DNA of 64,000 nt from Perognathus longimembris pacificus (GCF_023159225.1 NC_063166.1:43455149-43519148); one strand, 5' to 3'; positions 9,505-20,393 are shown, numbered from the stretch's first letter. Numbers and translations are program-made. Notes: generated by a model not told the origin, from the letters alone.

Positions 9505-10144
9505 AAGGATACCCCTCACTCGAGGTGGACCTTATGTTCAGCCTTTTGATAATTATGGAAAAGGGCACAAATTCTCTCTGGCTACTTCCTGCTGACAAAG
9601 GGCATCAGCATTAGTGGTAAAAGGCTGAGACATGATCCTCTCTGGGAGAAGACAGCAAGCAGCAACTGTCCCTTGGTGGTAGATGTGAGTCCTTGAATGA
9701 AGTCTGGAAGAAGTCTCATGAGGCAGGGGCTGGGCAATTAAAAAAAATACTGAGAGCACACAAAAGTTAACAGTAAAGGTTTAGGGCAGAAAATTAAAAA
9801 TTGGGTGACTTGGCTAGATCTTATCTCCTGTGTTCCAGACTGTCTTGGAGTTGGTGAAAAATGTGCCTAGCTACTTCTGACATCTGGTGACTAAGTAGGG
9901 AGAGCATGCTAGACTAGCTGCCAAGGCTGACAGGAGGTGGGGGCTTTCAGTGGGACCCACAATGCAGTGTTTACAGCCAGGCTTAAGTGGATTGCCCTCC
10001 TGTGTCAGGCAGTCTGCATTTACCTTTAGTGGTTTGTGCCTCCCTCCTTGTCCCCACCCCACCCCCTTTGTTTTGAAAAGGCCTGATTAAGGTTACTTCT
10101 TCAGTGATTTCTGCCATGAAAGCAACACAAACAACAGGTGCTGG

Positions 10145-10145
<1 letters not shown>
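9505..10145 (+). other. Intron 8 unique sequence
   Basis: There is no recognisable repeat, exon or RNA gene in this stretch. Splice-like AG/GT pairs occur at chance frequency only. Confidence 0.5.

Positions 10146-10186
<41 letters not shown>
10146..10186. repeat. (CA)n microsatellite
   Basis: About 20 uninterrupted CA units. Confidence 0.98.
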
Positions 10187-10188
<2 letters not shown>

Positions 10189-10477
10189 AACAGGCTAGAG
10201 TAGCTGTTACCTTAATGATGTTATCTTTCCTCCCAGTGGCTGCCCTAGCCTTCCTCCCTATGTCTATTTCACACTTTCACATGTGTGTTCACATCTCAGA
10301 GAACAGTCAAAATAAGCAAGGCTTCCTCCATGAATGTGAGATGGGGGCTTTGCTAATATGGTCCTCACTTTGATTCTTACAGGGCAAGGCAGGACTGAAA
10401 TGTTTCTAGCCACGCAGAGGCCACCTCTTTGTCTTCTTGGGATGGTGCTCTTTGAGGACAATTTAAAGTTTATTCTC

Positions 10478-10680
10478 TGGGACTGGGAATGTGTCTTAGT
10501 GGTAGAGTGCTTGTCTAGCATGCATGAAACCCTAGGTTCGATTCCTCAGTACCACATACACAGAAAAAAAAAAAAAAAGCTGGAAATGGTGTTGAGCTCA
10601 AGTGATAGAGTGATAGCCTTGAGCAAAAGAAGCTCAGGGACAGTGCCCAGGCGCTGAGTTCAAGCCCCCAGACTGGCACT
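10478..10680 (+). repeat. SINE-A
   Basis: Starts GGGACTGGGAATGTGTCTTAG; an internal A15 run separates the two ID-like units; ends CAGACTGGCACTATATATA. Confidence 0.88.
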
Positions 10681-10824
10681 ATATATATTCTCTGGTATTT
10701 TCAAATAGTGACAGGAACTTGGGGCTCATACCAGAATCAGCAAAGATCCTGAGCATGGCCATCATTTACCCCGAAGGACTATCCTGTGCCTTGCTCACCC
10801 GTATGTCTGGGTGTGTGCATGTCC

Positions 10825-11043
10825 ATTCTGAACTAGTTTGAACTCACGGCCTCACCACTTGCTTGGCTTTTTCACTCAAGGCTCTCACTCTACCAACTGG
10901 ACCATGCCTCCACTTCTGGCTTTTTTAAAACTGGAAGTCTTAGTCTCATGGACTTTCCTGCCCAGGTTGGCTCTGAAGTATGCTCCTCCCAGCTCAGCCT
11001 CCTGAGTAGCTAGGGTGACAGGCATGAGCCACAGATGCCTGGC
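10825..11043 (-). repeat. SINE-B
   Basis: The reversed head CTCCTGAGTAGCTAGGGTGAC is clear; the ID-like tail is more diverged. Confidence 0.8.
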
Positions 11044-11192
11044 GAGCCCACGTATCTTACAGAAGCTCTGTGCTCTGTGATTGTTGTCCAGAGCAGCCTG
11101 AGTGCTGCAGGCTGTTGGGGGGCAGAGGATGGAGCTGCTCCAGGAGGGGAGCCACATGACCCCATCTTGTCCCCACTCTTCCTCCCACCCAG

Positions 11193-11289
11193 GTTCCCGC
11201 TCTTCACTGCCGTGTATCAGATCTGCTATGAAGGCAGACCTGTTGCAGAGATGCTGGCCTGTCTCCAGAGCCACCCAGAACACATCTGA
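11193..11289 (+). pseudogene. GPD1L: GPD1L-like exon 9 (last coding exon) with stop codon
   Basis: After a polypyrimidine tract and AG at 11191-11192, the exon encodes 32 residues plus a split codon: [17 protein letters not shown], then [14 protein letters not shown] and TGA at 11287-11289. This is the C-terminus of the dehydrogenase; the family ends in LQ(S/N)HPEH plus one residue. No lesion is seen in this exon. Good conservation here and in exon 7, against a badly damaged exon 8, suggests relatively recent loss of the gene or relaxed constraint on one paralogue. Whether an intact GPD1L exists elsewhere in this genome cannot be told from the window. Confidence 0.88.
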
Positions 11290-11677
11290 AGTGAATTGTG
11301 CGCAGACTGGCAATGTTCTGCCTCTCCCATCTTGGCTTTGTGTGGAAACCAGGACTTGGCAGCATGGCGGCTGGCTGTGCTCCATCATCCATCCGGATGA
11401 ACTGCGACAGGACGTCCTTGTATCATGACAGCAAATCGCTTGTGGACAAGCCCTCGGCAGCCATCCCTGGGCCACAGGAGGGCTTCCTATCCTGGGTTTT
11501 GTGTGGGTGAGGGTCTTGATGGCCATCACTCCAAGTGGGCTTACACAAGCAGCATGCGAATCAACCCCTCCCAGGCCTCTGCAGCAGCCTCTGTGTCTCC
11601 ACCTGCCCTCCAAGTGTTCCCGTGCTCACTCTGACTTGAGAGCCTCTGCATTCACTTCATTAAGAAGTGGGTTTTAG

Positions 11678-11896
11678 GGCTGGGGATATGGCCTAGTGGC
11701 AAGAGTGCCTGCCTCGGATACACGAGGCCCTGGGTTCAATTCCCCAGCACCACATATACAGAAAATGGCCAGAAGCGGCGCTGTGGCTCAAGTGGCAGAG
11801 TGCTAGCCTTGAGCGGGAAGAAGCCAGGGACAGTGCTCAGGCCCTGAGTCCAAGGCCCAGGACTGGCCAAAAAAAAAGTTAAAAAAAAAAAAAAAA
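11678..11896 (+). repeat. SINE-A with perfect TSD
   Basis: It is flanked by AAGAAGTGGGTTTTAG at 11662-11677 and 11897-11912. The element carries the CGGATACACGAGGCCC and GAGCGGGAAGAAGCC variants also seen at 44597 and 54168, which marks one young subfamily. Confidence 0.95.
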
Positions 11897-11913
11897 AAGA
11901 AGTGGGTTTTAGA

Positions 11914-12150
11914 TGCCGGTGCCAGTGGCTCATGCCTGTAATCCCAGGTGTTCATGCCTGACCTCTGTGGATCACCCTTCAAAGCCAGCCAAGGCGAACA
12001 AACTGGAGAGACTCTTCTCTCCAATTAGCCAGCAAATGCTGGAAGTGGTGTGTGGCTCAAGGGTAGAACACCAGCCTACAGTGGAATATAGGCAAGTGAG
12101 AACTCAAGGACCCGAGTTCAAATATCAGTACTGGTTTAAAAAAAAACAAA
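11914..12150 (+). repeat. SINE-B
   Basis: GGTGCCAGTGGCTCATGCC head, ID-like tail ending CAGTACTGGTTTAAAAAAAA. It directly follows the SINE-A target duplication. Confidence 0.85.
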
Positions 12151-13308
12151 CCACTCAGCTTTAATATAGCCTTCCACAAACAGTGTTTGATGGGAAGCAA
12201 GGGTACCAGGTGAGGCGAGGGCCATCCCATGTGTCCTGGGAAGGTCTGGTGGCTTCTGGAAGCCTCTTCTCCCCCTTCCACCCCCCACCAATGCGAGCCC
12301 TGTGGTCACAGCAACAGTGGAACTGGACGTGTCCGGCCAGGAAACAAGGTTCCCAGGCTAGCTGGAGTCAGGGGTGCCCTTCAGTGCCCGCAGGAAGCTT
12401 GCATGAGTAGGAAGCAGGGCTGTCATGCCTCCTGAGCTGCCCCTGACTGGCTCTGCCATGAAGGGTGAGGAAGTGGAATGGTGATAGCCTCAGCCGCTGA
12501 AAGCGCACATTCCCGTCCCAGAATGAGGAGGGGATCACTGTAGGGTTTCAAGTGAGGTGGGGTTCGGCGCAGCACCCCCCCTGACCTCACACAGCCCCCA
12601 GAGCAGCGTCACTTACTGTTCATGCACTTCGCCCTGCTTGGTGAAGTGTTTTGGTTTCCCCTTCCCCTGTGTCAGTTTGGAATGTGTGAAGCTCCCCTTT
12701 CTAGAACTGAAATTCTTATAGAATAGATTTGTATGGGAATTTTAAACACCAAACTCTATGGGGTTATTTGAAATCCCTGTATAGCAGAAATATATAAAAA
12801 CCACACCAGATCCTCCTGATTTTAGCTGTTTTAATGAGGCTGTTCAATGCTCCAATTTTTTCTAGTCTCTGGATAAATCTTTTTAAATGTGTATACATAT
12901 GTAATATAGAGCTACTTTTTAAGGTGTAAAATGGGCTGCAAGCTACTTTTGGTGTAGAAGTAGACTAATGAGGGATTTTGTTTGTTTTTCATATGGTCAT
13001 TTGCATTCAGTTTCCTGTTCTCAGTTTGAACTTTTTCTTTTGCAGCACCTTCTACCGCTCATCCCTCATTATCCCTCTTGAATGTGCTTCGAATAATGTT
13101 CACATTACTGGAAAAGATAAGTTTCATTCATTTATGATCAGCTTAACTGTAGATGTTTATTCTATAAGTCATGTATATAACCACTTGTGGTCTGTCGTTC
13201 ATTTTAATTCATGTTTCTTAATAATTATGGTAATGAGGAAGGAGGCCTAGATTAGAAACGTAATTTTACTCTTTCAGCTAATCCATGAATGTAAAAATTA
13301 TGCTTTTA

Positions 13309-13485
13309 GTTGGGTATAGTGCTGTGCACCTGCAATCCCAGCAATTGAGAGGTAGAGGCAGGAGTTCAAGGCCAGCCCCAGCTGCATGATAAACCATCTC
13401 TAAAAACCAAGGCTGGGATTGTATCTCAGTGCTAAGCACTTGCCCAGAATGTCTTAGGCCATAGGTCTCATCCATAGCACCCCAG
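13309..13485 (+). repeat. Old B1 monomer followed by ID monomer
   Basis: 13309-13408 is a B1-like unit (CCTGCAATCCCAGCAATTGA, GAGGCAGGAGTTCAAGGCC). 13411-13485 is an ID-like unit (GGCTGGGATTGTATCTCAG). They sit in the same order as in SINE-B but lack the derived linker. Confidence 0.7.
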
Positions 13486-13749
13486 AAACAGAACCCACAC
13501 TATTGCCTTGCTGAAATGCAGCCTACAAATCTGGGTGTTGAAATTCGTTTCGGAGATGGAGCAGAGCAAACCTGGTTTTTCATTTAACTTTGTGAGAGTG
13601 CTGGGCATCGACCTCAGGAGGGTGTTGTGGTGAGGTTCCATTGTCCAAAGGGCATCTTAGATTTTCCACTAATTTGCTCATCTTTACTTACATGTATACT
13701 GTATTTGTTTGCAGTCTGCAGGTGGATATAGAATTTAAATGCATGGTTT

Positions 13750-13755
13750 AATAAA
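13750..13755 (+). terminator. Candidate polyadenylation signal of GPD1L-like gene
   Basis: AATAAA in an AT-rich context about 2.46 kb after the stop codon. It is the last such signal before the SINE-rich intergenic region. Confidence 0.5.
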
Positions 13756-13846
13756 CATTTAACCGCCCAAACCTGTTCAGCAGATCCTATGGGTCCTATT
13801 TTTTTTTTCTTGTGTAATATGGCTGGGGTCCCACGGGGTGGGGGTG

Positions 13847-13849
<3 letters not shown>

Positions 13850-13901
<52 letters not shown>
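13850..13901. repeat. (GT)n microsatellite abutting SINE-B
   Basis: About 25 GT units, directly joined to the 3' end of the reverse SINE-B at 13903. Confidence 0.97.
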
Positions 13902-13902
<1 letters not shown>

Positions 13903-14130
13903 ACATGCTGGAGCTTAAATTCAGAGCCTCATGATCTTGGGTGAAAAGCCTCATGGCTTTTTCACCCAAAAGTGGTGCTCTTGAGTGCCAGCTCCACTTT
14001 GGCATTTTTGGTAGTTAATAGGAATTCAGAGTCTCACAGACTTTTCTGCCCATACTGACTCAGAAATGTGATCTTCCGCATTCAGCTTCCCCGCGGCTAA
14101 GATTACAAGAGTGAGCCACTCATAGCCAGC
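13903..14130 (-). repeat. SINE-B
   Basis: Diverged reverse copy ending GATTACAAGAGTGAGCCAC. Confidence 0.78.
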
Positions 14131-14267
14131 TTGCCAGACAAATTTAAGCAGAAAGGGCAAAGCAGGAAGCAATATGATTCAATATGGTACAAAACAGCAC
14201 AATAGTGACATGAAAAACAATGGAGTAGAATAGAGACCCTTCCATTAAACTGCAGTCAGTGCCAAGA

Positions 14268-14474
14268 TGGCCGGGCACTAGAGGGCCACACATATAATCT
14301 GAGGTACTCAGGAGACTCAGATCTGAGGATCACAGTTGGATGCCAGCGCAGGTGGAAAGTCCATAAAACTCTTACTTCCATTTAACCCCCCAAAAAACAA
14401 AGTGGACCTGTGGTTGAGCATAAAAGCTCAGAGACAGTCCAAAATCTTCCAGTTTAAGTCCCAGGACTACTGCG
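14268..14474 (+). repeat. SINE-B
   Basis: CTCAGATCTGAGGATCACAG head and a diverged tail that runs into an irregular CACA stretch at 14475-14496. Confidence 0.8.
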
Positions 14475-14496
14475 CATGCACACACATACACACAAT

Positions 14497-15165
14497 CTAA
14501 GAGGCATGGGAGTAAGGACCATCATTGCCACAGTGATGCTGGGGAAAATGGAATTTACACATGCAGAGGAATGAGAGTAAACACATATCTTTACACAAAA
14601 ATCCCCTCAAAATCAAAATTTAGGTTTCAATAAGACTGAAACTATAAAATTACTAGAAGAAAATGGGAAAGGCTTCAGGAAGGAACAGAATAGACAGTTG
14701 ACAAGAGAGATAGTGCATATATATATATACATATATAGAGAGAGAATTTCAAAAATGGGCAATAAATCTAAATAGACATTTCTCAGCAGAAGATATATGA
14801 TGGTTAGATAAGTAAGGAAAATGTTCAACATCACTAATCAGAGAAATACAAATCAAAAGCACAAAGTTGGGCACTGGTGGCTCACACCTATAATCCTAAC
14901 CACTCAAAAGGCTGAGATCTGAGGACCATGGTTTGAAGCCAGCCTGGGTAGGAAAGTCTGTGAGACTCTTACCTCCAATTAACCACCAAAAACAAAAGTG
15001 GTGCTATGGTAGAGCACTAGCCCTGCATGCAAAAGCTCAGGGACAGCGCTCAGGTCCTGATTTCAAGCCCCCACGACCGACTTTAAAGAAAAGCACAATG
15101 AGATACCACCTCCAGGAAGAATAGCTGCTAGCAGAAAGACAAGATAAGTGCTGGGTACCGGTGAA
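14497..15165 (+). mobile_element. Old L1 ORF2 fragment, split by a SINE-B
   Basis: Translated pieces resemble the L1 ORF2 C-terminal region: the DNA for the RHFS and NQRNTNQ-like motifs lies around 14770-14860, and the HNEI-PP segment after the SINE around 15094-15115. Frames are broken throughout. The SINE at 14868-15085 is flanked by AAAAGCACAA at both ends. Confidence 0.65.
14868..15085 (+). repeat. SINE-B inside L1 fragment
   Basis: Full-length copy starting TGGGCACTGGTGGCTCACACC. The short duplication AAAAGCACAA flanks it (near 14857 and 15086). Confidence 0.88.
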
Positions 15166-15207
15166 CACTGGTTTAAAATCAACCACAGAAAAATATAACT
15201 AGAATGA

Positions 15208-15315
15208 CCACTTCAGCCTTTACTGCCCAGTCTGGCTTCCAACCATGATCCTCAGATCTCAGCTTTCTAAGTAGCTAGGATTATAAATATAAATATGAGC
15301 TACTGGTACACAGCT
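15208..15315 (-). repeat. SINE-B, head only
   Basis: Reversed B1-like head with CCATGATCCTCAGATCTCAG; the ID-like tail is absent. Confidence 0.7.
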
Positions 15316-15318
15316 TAG

Positions 15319-15521
15319 ATTTTTTTTTTTTACTAGTCCTGGGGCTTGAACTCAGGGGCCTGAGCACTGTCCTTGCACTTTTTTTGCTCAAGGTTAGCAC
15401 TCTATCACTGGAGCCACAGCACCAGTTATGGCTTTTTCTGTGTATGTGGTGCTGAGGAATTGAACCAAGGACTTCATGAATGCTAGGCAAGCGCCCTACC
15501 ACTAAGCCACATTCCCAGCCC
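15319..15521 (-). repeat. SINE-A
   Basis: Full-length reverse copy from the T-run to CCACATTCCCAGCCC. Confidence 0.9.
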
Positions 15522-15589
15522 TTAGAATAATTTTTGACTAGCATTTGTTTAAAAGTGAAATGCCCTATGTGCCTCAGATATGCAAAATG

Positions 15590-15897
15590 GTTACCAAAAT
15601 GAACTCCAGGAAATGGAAACAAGTGGCTTTTTTTCTTTGTTACTATTTTTATTTTCTTTTTGTTCATTTATATTTCTTTGGCAGGATAAGGGGAGGCACA
15701 GAAAAGGTGGGGAAAAGGGTAGTACAGCAGTGGTGTTCACTGGACACTTGGAAATAAACTATAAAACTTGTGGGTGGGGGATGGGAGGGCAAAACAGCAA
15801 GGGAAGGGGTGACAAAAGCCAAAAAGAAACGTACTTTTTACCTGATTTATGTAACTGTATCCCTTCTGTACATCACCTTATAACAACAAAAAAATTA
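15590..15897 (+). mobile_element. L1 3' UTR tail, divergent subfamily
   Basis: Ends with GTAACTGTATCCCTTCTGTA, CATCACC and an A-rich tail, matching in order the 3' end of the L1 at 20417-22328 (GAAACTGTAACCTCTCTGTA). The purine-rich stretch before it corresponds to the G-rich L1 3' UTR. Similar copies lie at 46095-46420 and 60361-60471. Confidence 0.65.
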
Positions 15898-15903
15898 AAA
15901 GTC

Positions 15904-16128
15904 CAGGAGCCAGTACTTGTGTCTTTAATCCTAGCTACATAAAAGCCTGAGATCTGAGGATTTTGGTTCAAAGCCAACACAGGCAGAAAAGTCCAAGAGA
16001 CTTCTCTCCAGTTAGCCAACAATATCCTGTACTTGCAGGGGTGACTCACGTGGTAAAATGCCAGCTGTGAACAAGCAAATATAATGAGAATGTAAAGCCC
16101 TGAGTTCAAGCCCTAATAAAGGCAAAAA
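15904..16128 (+). repeat. SINE-B
   Basis: Diverged full-length copy with GAGATCTGAGGATTTTGG in the head. Confidence 0.8.
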
Positions 16129-16421
16129 TAGTTATAATTTGTTATTATTCTTTTTCTCGTTTTAAAAATAAAACGAATTCTGTACCTGAAAAATCCAAAA
16201 CAAGCCTAATCTGTCACTGTTTCAGGGCTTTGGACTCAGGTGAGAATCCAAATGCTGGCCTTGAATGGCCTTGAAGATGTTAGCTGTCAATGTCCTTGTC
16301 AGAAAGCATCATTTATTTCCAAGGTTTCTTGATTCCATCATGTTGTGATTTGCTTAGGTAGACATAGGGAGATATCCAGAAAGAAAGAACATACTTGACT
16401 ACAGATCAAAAGGGAAAGAAA

Positions 16422-16618
16422 GGGCTGGGAATGTGGCTTAGTGGTAGAGTGCTTGCCTAGCATGCATGAAGCCCTGGGTTCGATTCCTTAGTACCACATA
16501 AACAGAAAAAGCCAAAAATGGCTCTGTGGCTCCAGTGGCAGAGCACTAGCCTTCAGCACAGACAGGCTCAGTGTCAGTGCCCAGGCCCTGAGTTCAAGCC
16601 CCAGGACTGGCCAAGAAG
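16422..16618 (+). repeat. SINE-A
   Basis: GGGCTGGGAATGTGGCTTAG to GACTGGCCAAGAAGG. The tail runs straight into the purine tract that follows. Confidence 0.9.
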
Positions 16619-17035
16619 GAGAGGAGGAGGGGGGGGAGGAGGAGGGGGAGGAGGGGGAGGAGGAGGAGGGGGGAGAGGGAGGAGGAAGAGGAGGGGGGGG
16701 AGGAGGGGGGAGGAGGAGGAGGGGGAGGAGGAGGGGGGGAGGAGGAGGGGGGGGAGGAGGAGGAGGGGGGAGAGGGAGGAGGAAGAGGAGGGGGAGAGGG
16801 AGGAGGAAGAGGAGGGGGGAGGAGGGAGGGGGAGGGGGGAGAGGGGAGGAGGAGGGGGAGGAGGAGGGGGAGGAGGAGAGGAGGGGGGAGGAGGAGGAGC
16901 AAGAGGAGGAGGAGCAAGAGGAGGAGGAGGAGGGGGGAGGAGGAGGAGGGGGGAGGAGGAGGAGGGGGGAGGAGGAGGAGGGGGGGAGGAGGAGGAGGGG
17001 GGGGAGGAGGAGGAGCAAGAGGAGGAAGAGGAACA
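16619..17035. repeat. (GGA/GGGGGA)n polypurine tract, 0.42 kb
   Basis: Over 400 bases of G and A on the + strand with only three C's (in GAGCAAGAGG-type units near 16909, 16915 and 17013) and very many runs of three to eight G's. Grown from the 3' tail of the adjacent SINE-A. It produces long low-complexity frames on both strands that are not genes. Confidence 0.97.
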
Positions 17036-17130
17036 GTAGTATACATCTCTAGTCCTCACTACTTGGGTGACTGAGGCAGGATGATGGTTCCAGCCCAGGA
17101 GTGGAAGAGCAGCCAGGACATAGGCTAAAG
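17036..17130 (+). repeat. 7SL-derived monomer (FLAM/PB1-like)
   Basis: CTCACTACTTGGGTGACTGA followed by GGCAGGATGATGGTTCCAGC and CCCAGGAGTGGAAGAGCAGCC follows the Alu/B1 right order, but no ID-like tail is attached. Confidence 0.6.
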
Positions 17131-17777
17131 GAGAAGATGGCCTATAAAAAGCCAGGTGGGGGAGTGGAAGCCTGGGCAGAAAGCAGCCAAGATAGTGTCT
17201 AGGGTGAGACCCACACCGAAGTTCACATTTTGTTCCTCTGGAAGAGTTTGTAAATCTTGCATCTTACTTAGAGCCCTGTTCTAATTTGGTACAGAAGTCA
17301 ATTCTGTGGAAGCAGGCCTCTGGGCGACAGTTAACGCCTTACCCACAGTGACCACCTGAGGGCAGCACTGTGAAGGGCACTCCAGCTTGCCAGTGGGTCA
17401 ACAAATACTAACAGAGGGCATATCTTCTATGTGGAGTGAATTTGTGCCCAGCCTGGCCTGGCTTTTGTGGAAAGGTTACTAGGTGCCAGTGCTGGAAGTG
17501 CCACTTAACAGAGGCCCAGCAGCCTGGCTACCACAGGCTTCTCTACAAGCCACCTGTCTTTGCAGAGCATCTTTTCCTGCACTGGCCACTAAACCTGACT
17601 CTCTTTTCCCACGTGTCTCTCAATTCTTCCTTCCAACTGCATGTTAAGTCCTGATTCCTGATCGAGCCAATACCTTCCTGGGTTCCAAGCCCAGAGATGA
17701 CAGCAGGACTCATCTGCAAGGCAGCCCAATGACATGGAGGTGTGTCACAGCCCCAGTTCCTTGATTACACGGCTTTT
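17131..17777. other. Intergenic unique sequence
   Basis: No repeat family, exon or RNA gene is recognised in this 0.65-kb stretch. Confidence 0.4.
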
Positions 17778-17973
17778 TTTTTTTTTTTTTTTTTTTTTGC
17801 CAGACCTGGCCTGAGCACTGTCCCTGGCTTCCTTTTGCTCAAGGCTAGCACTCTGCCACTTGAGCCACAGCGCCACTTCTGGCTTTTTCTATATATGTGG
17901 TGCTGAGGAATCAAACACAGGGCTTCATGTATACGAGGCAAGCATTCTTGCCACTAAGCCATATTCCCAGCCT
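17778..17973 (-). repeat. SINE-A with imperfect TSD
   Basis: Flanked by GATTACACGGCTTTT (about 17763) and GACTACATGGCTTTT (about 17974), two mismatches apart. Confidence 0.9.
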
Positions 17974-18175
17974 GACTACATGGCTTTTATAGTCTTTTTC
18001 CCCATCTCACAATCTAGACTTGGCCTTGTGTTTACTTGGCCAATGCAAGATGGCAGAAGTGAAGGTATGCAGCTATCAGCATATTATCACATATTTAATC
18101 AACCACTTTTATCTGGTCCTTCATTCGCTTTAGTCTTGCTTTTAGGGAGTAAAATAGAAATCACATTTTTGTGTG

Positions 18176-18401
18176 TGTGTGGTACTGAGATTTAAATTCT
18201 GGGCCTTGTGCTAGCTTCACTTGCTAGCTTAGCTGGACTCTGCCTCTTGAGCCATGCCTCTAGATCTACTTTTTCTGTTGTTGTTTTTTGTTTTTTAAGA
18301 TGGAACCCAACAAACTTTTGTGCTTCAACTTTCCTTGAACTGGAATCTTCCAGATCTCAGTCTCCTGAGTGGGATTATAGGTGTGGCCCCAGTGCCCAGG
18401 T
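18176..18401 (-). repeat. SINE-B
   Basis: Preceded by a short GTGTGTGTGT; diverged copy with an internal T/G-rich expansion around 18270-18297. Confidence 0.72.
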
Positions 18402-18433
18402 GTTTCAACTTTTTTTATTGCTTAAATTCACTT

Positions 18434-18863
18434 CTTTTTTTTTTTTTTGTAAATTTATTCATTGTCAAAGTGAAGTACAGAGGGGTTACAGTTTCATACA
18501 TAGGCAGTGAGTACATTTCTTATCCAACTTGTTACCTCCTTCCTCATCCCCCCCCCCCCGCCTCCCCTCTCCCCAGTTCCCTCCCCCACTATGAGTTGTG
18601 CAGTTGGTTTACAGAGTATAGTTTTGTAAGTATTGCTGTTGCAATGGTTTGTCTTTTTATCCTTTGTCTCTTGATTTTAGTATTCCCTTTCCCTTCCCTA
18701 GTTCCAATACACGTATATACAATATCCAGGGTACAAAAATCAGTTACAGTGATATCAGGGGTAAAACCACGGGAGGGGAATACAGAAATAAAAAAGGAAG
18801 AAGAAGAAAGGCACGGTTTCACATGGTATGTTGAAAATAACTACAACAGTGATATACCACTTG
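18434..18863 (-). mobile_element. 5'-truncated L1 (3' UTR only) with TSD
   Basis: TAAATTCACTT occurs at 18423-18433 and 18864-18874. Reading the minus strand, the insert is 3' UTR with a G-rich tract, GTAACCCCTCTGTACTTCAC and a poly(A) tail. It matches the 3' UTR of the L1 at 20417-22328. Confidence 0.85.
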
Positions 18864-18874
18864 TAAATTCACTT

Positions 18875-19557
18875 ATTTTTATCTACAGCTTAAGTTTCTA
18901 TTATATTAATAATCTTCAATATAGTTAGCCATTTCCCTAATGATGAGATTGAACTCCTCTGAAGATTTTTACTTACAGAAAGAGTGGGGAAATATTCCTG
19001 TGCATGTCTCATATATATGTGGTTGACACTTTTTCATGAGTTCATACTCAAAAAGAATGGGATACACCCATTCTCAATTCGAGCAAGGTATTGCTGAAAG
19101 ATTTCCAAAGATTTGGGACCTCTGCCTCTCCAGCCCCAGAAGCCTCTAAGAAGCCTCATTTCTTCACACTGGGCAACTCCTAGTGCTGTCCTGTGAATTT
19201 TGCAGCCATTTGCCATCTAATGAGTTGGAAATAATATCTGGTGACATTCATCTCCCTGATTTCTAGGGTGCTGGCGCCTCCCCTTTTAACTGGTCTTTCA
19301 GTTTCCTCTTGTGAATTGGCCCTGTCTGCTCTGGATGGGATATCCTCCTGAATTGTTGGGGTTTGTTTTTTTTTTTTAAGTCAGCCTGCTTTTGAAACTA
19401 CTTATCTTTATATTTTATATTGCATGTACATATAAAGAATATGATCGATTTTGTGTATTAAGACATACCTTTTGTGTATTTGGCTGTCTGTATACTAAAG
19501 AAGTCTGGTAATTTGTTTGTGGGGGGGTGTGCACGTGCATGTGTGCATGCACATGCG
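18875..19557. other. Intergenic sequence, AT-rich
   Basis: No gene or clear repeat in this stretch. 19034-19216 has a chance reverse frame of 60 codons with no recognisable content. Confidence 0.4.
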
Positions 19558-19690
19558 TTTCTCTTAGCTTTTTCACTCAAGGCTAGCACTCTGCCATTTG
19601 AGCCATACCTCTCTCCTTGTGGTCTTTTGGTAGCTAATTGAAGATAACAGTCTCCTGAGTTTGTTTACCTGAGCTAACCTCTAACTAAGG
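19558..19690 (-). repeat. SINE-B fragment
   Basis: ID-like tail with AAGGCTAGCACTCTGCC and linker with GCTAATTGAAGATAA; the B1 head is degraded. Confidence 0.65.
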
Positions 19691-20393
19691 CCAGCTAAAA
19701 ATCTGGTAATTTGTAAACAGTTTTATGAAGAGACACTTCACATATCATATAATTCTGTGACTTTTAGTACAATTTTGAAACATTTTCACAATCTCAGAAA
19801 TCCCATTGCCTCTACTATCACTTGTCAAGCCCCAGTTTAAAACAACCACAGATCCACTGTCCACTCTATAAATAAGCCCTTTCTTAACCCTTTGTATACA
19901 CGGAACATGTATACATGCATGTGTACATGCAGCTGCTGGTGGCTCACACCTATAATTTTAGCTACTCAGGAGACTGAGATCTGAGGATTGGAGTTTGAAG
20001 CTAGTCCAGGCAAAAAAGTACAAGTGATTCATATCTCCAGTTAATCACCAAAAAGCCAAAAGTAGATGTCTGGTCCAAATGGCAGAGCACCAGCCTTGAG
20101 TCAACAAGACAAGCAAAAGCACCAGGTCCTGAGTTCAAGCACAAACAAATTTTAAATGTGATCATATATAATAAATGAGTTGTAATATGCAATAAATGAT
20201 AATTGTTGAATAGACTATAATGCACATATAATACATAATCATTTATATGGTCATAAATTGTGATATATGATAAATATAATATTTCATGTATAACATTTGA
20301 CATATAAGTTGCATTTTACTTGTCCTTCCAGTTTCCTTATGTGAAATTTAATATATAAATTGTATTATATATAAAATTTATGATGATTAAAAT
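19691..20393 (-). mobile_element. Very old L1 remnant, antisense (left part)
   Basis: The segment around 19700-19900, together with 22352-22585, resembles the reverse complement of ancient mammalian L1 3' regions. A SINE-B (19930-20147) and the AT-rich stretch 20150-20393 interrupt it. The match is from memory and is weak on this side. Confidence 0.35.
19930..20147 (+). repeat. SINE-B
   Basis: GCTGGTGGCTCACACCTATA head and TCCTGAGTTCAAGCAC tail; full length. Confidence 0.87.

Larger units (their letters stand above)
11290..13780 (+). other. GPD1L: GPD1L-like 3' UTR
   Basis: About 2.5 kb of sequence follows the stop codon, AT-rich in its distal part, with no exon signals, ending near an AATAAA at 13750-13755. 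The length agrees with the long 3' UTR I recall for mammalian GPD1L. Two SINEs (11678-11896 and 11914-12150) and an old B1-ID unit (13309-13485) lie inside it. The actual polyadenylation point is inferred. Confidence 0.55.

Noticed and set aside
10885..11613. 242-codon minus frame over GPD1L exon 9
   Set aside because: It is the shadow of the + strand exon and flanking SINE and has no family match.
16488..17059. Long low-complexity frames of up to 176 codons on both strands
   Set aside because: They are translations of the GGA/TCC tract and contain no real domain.
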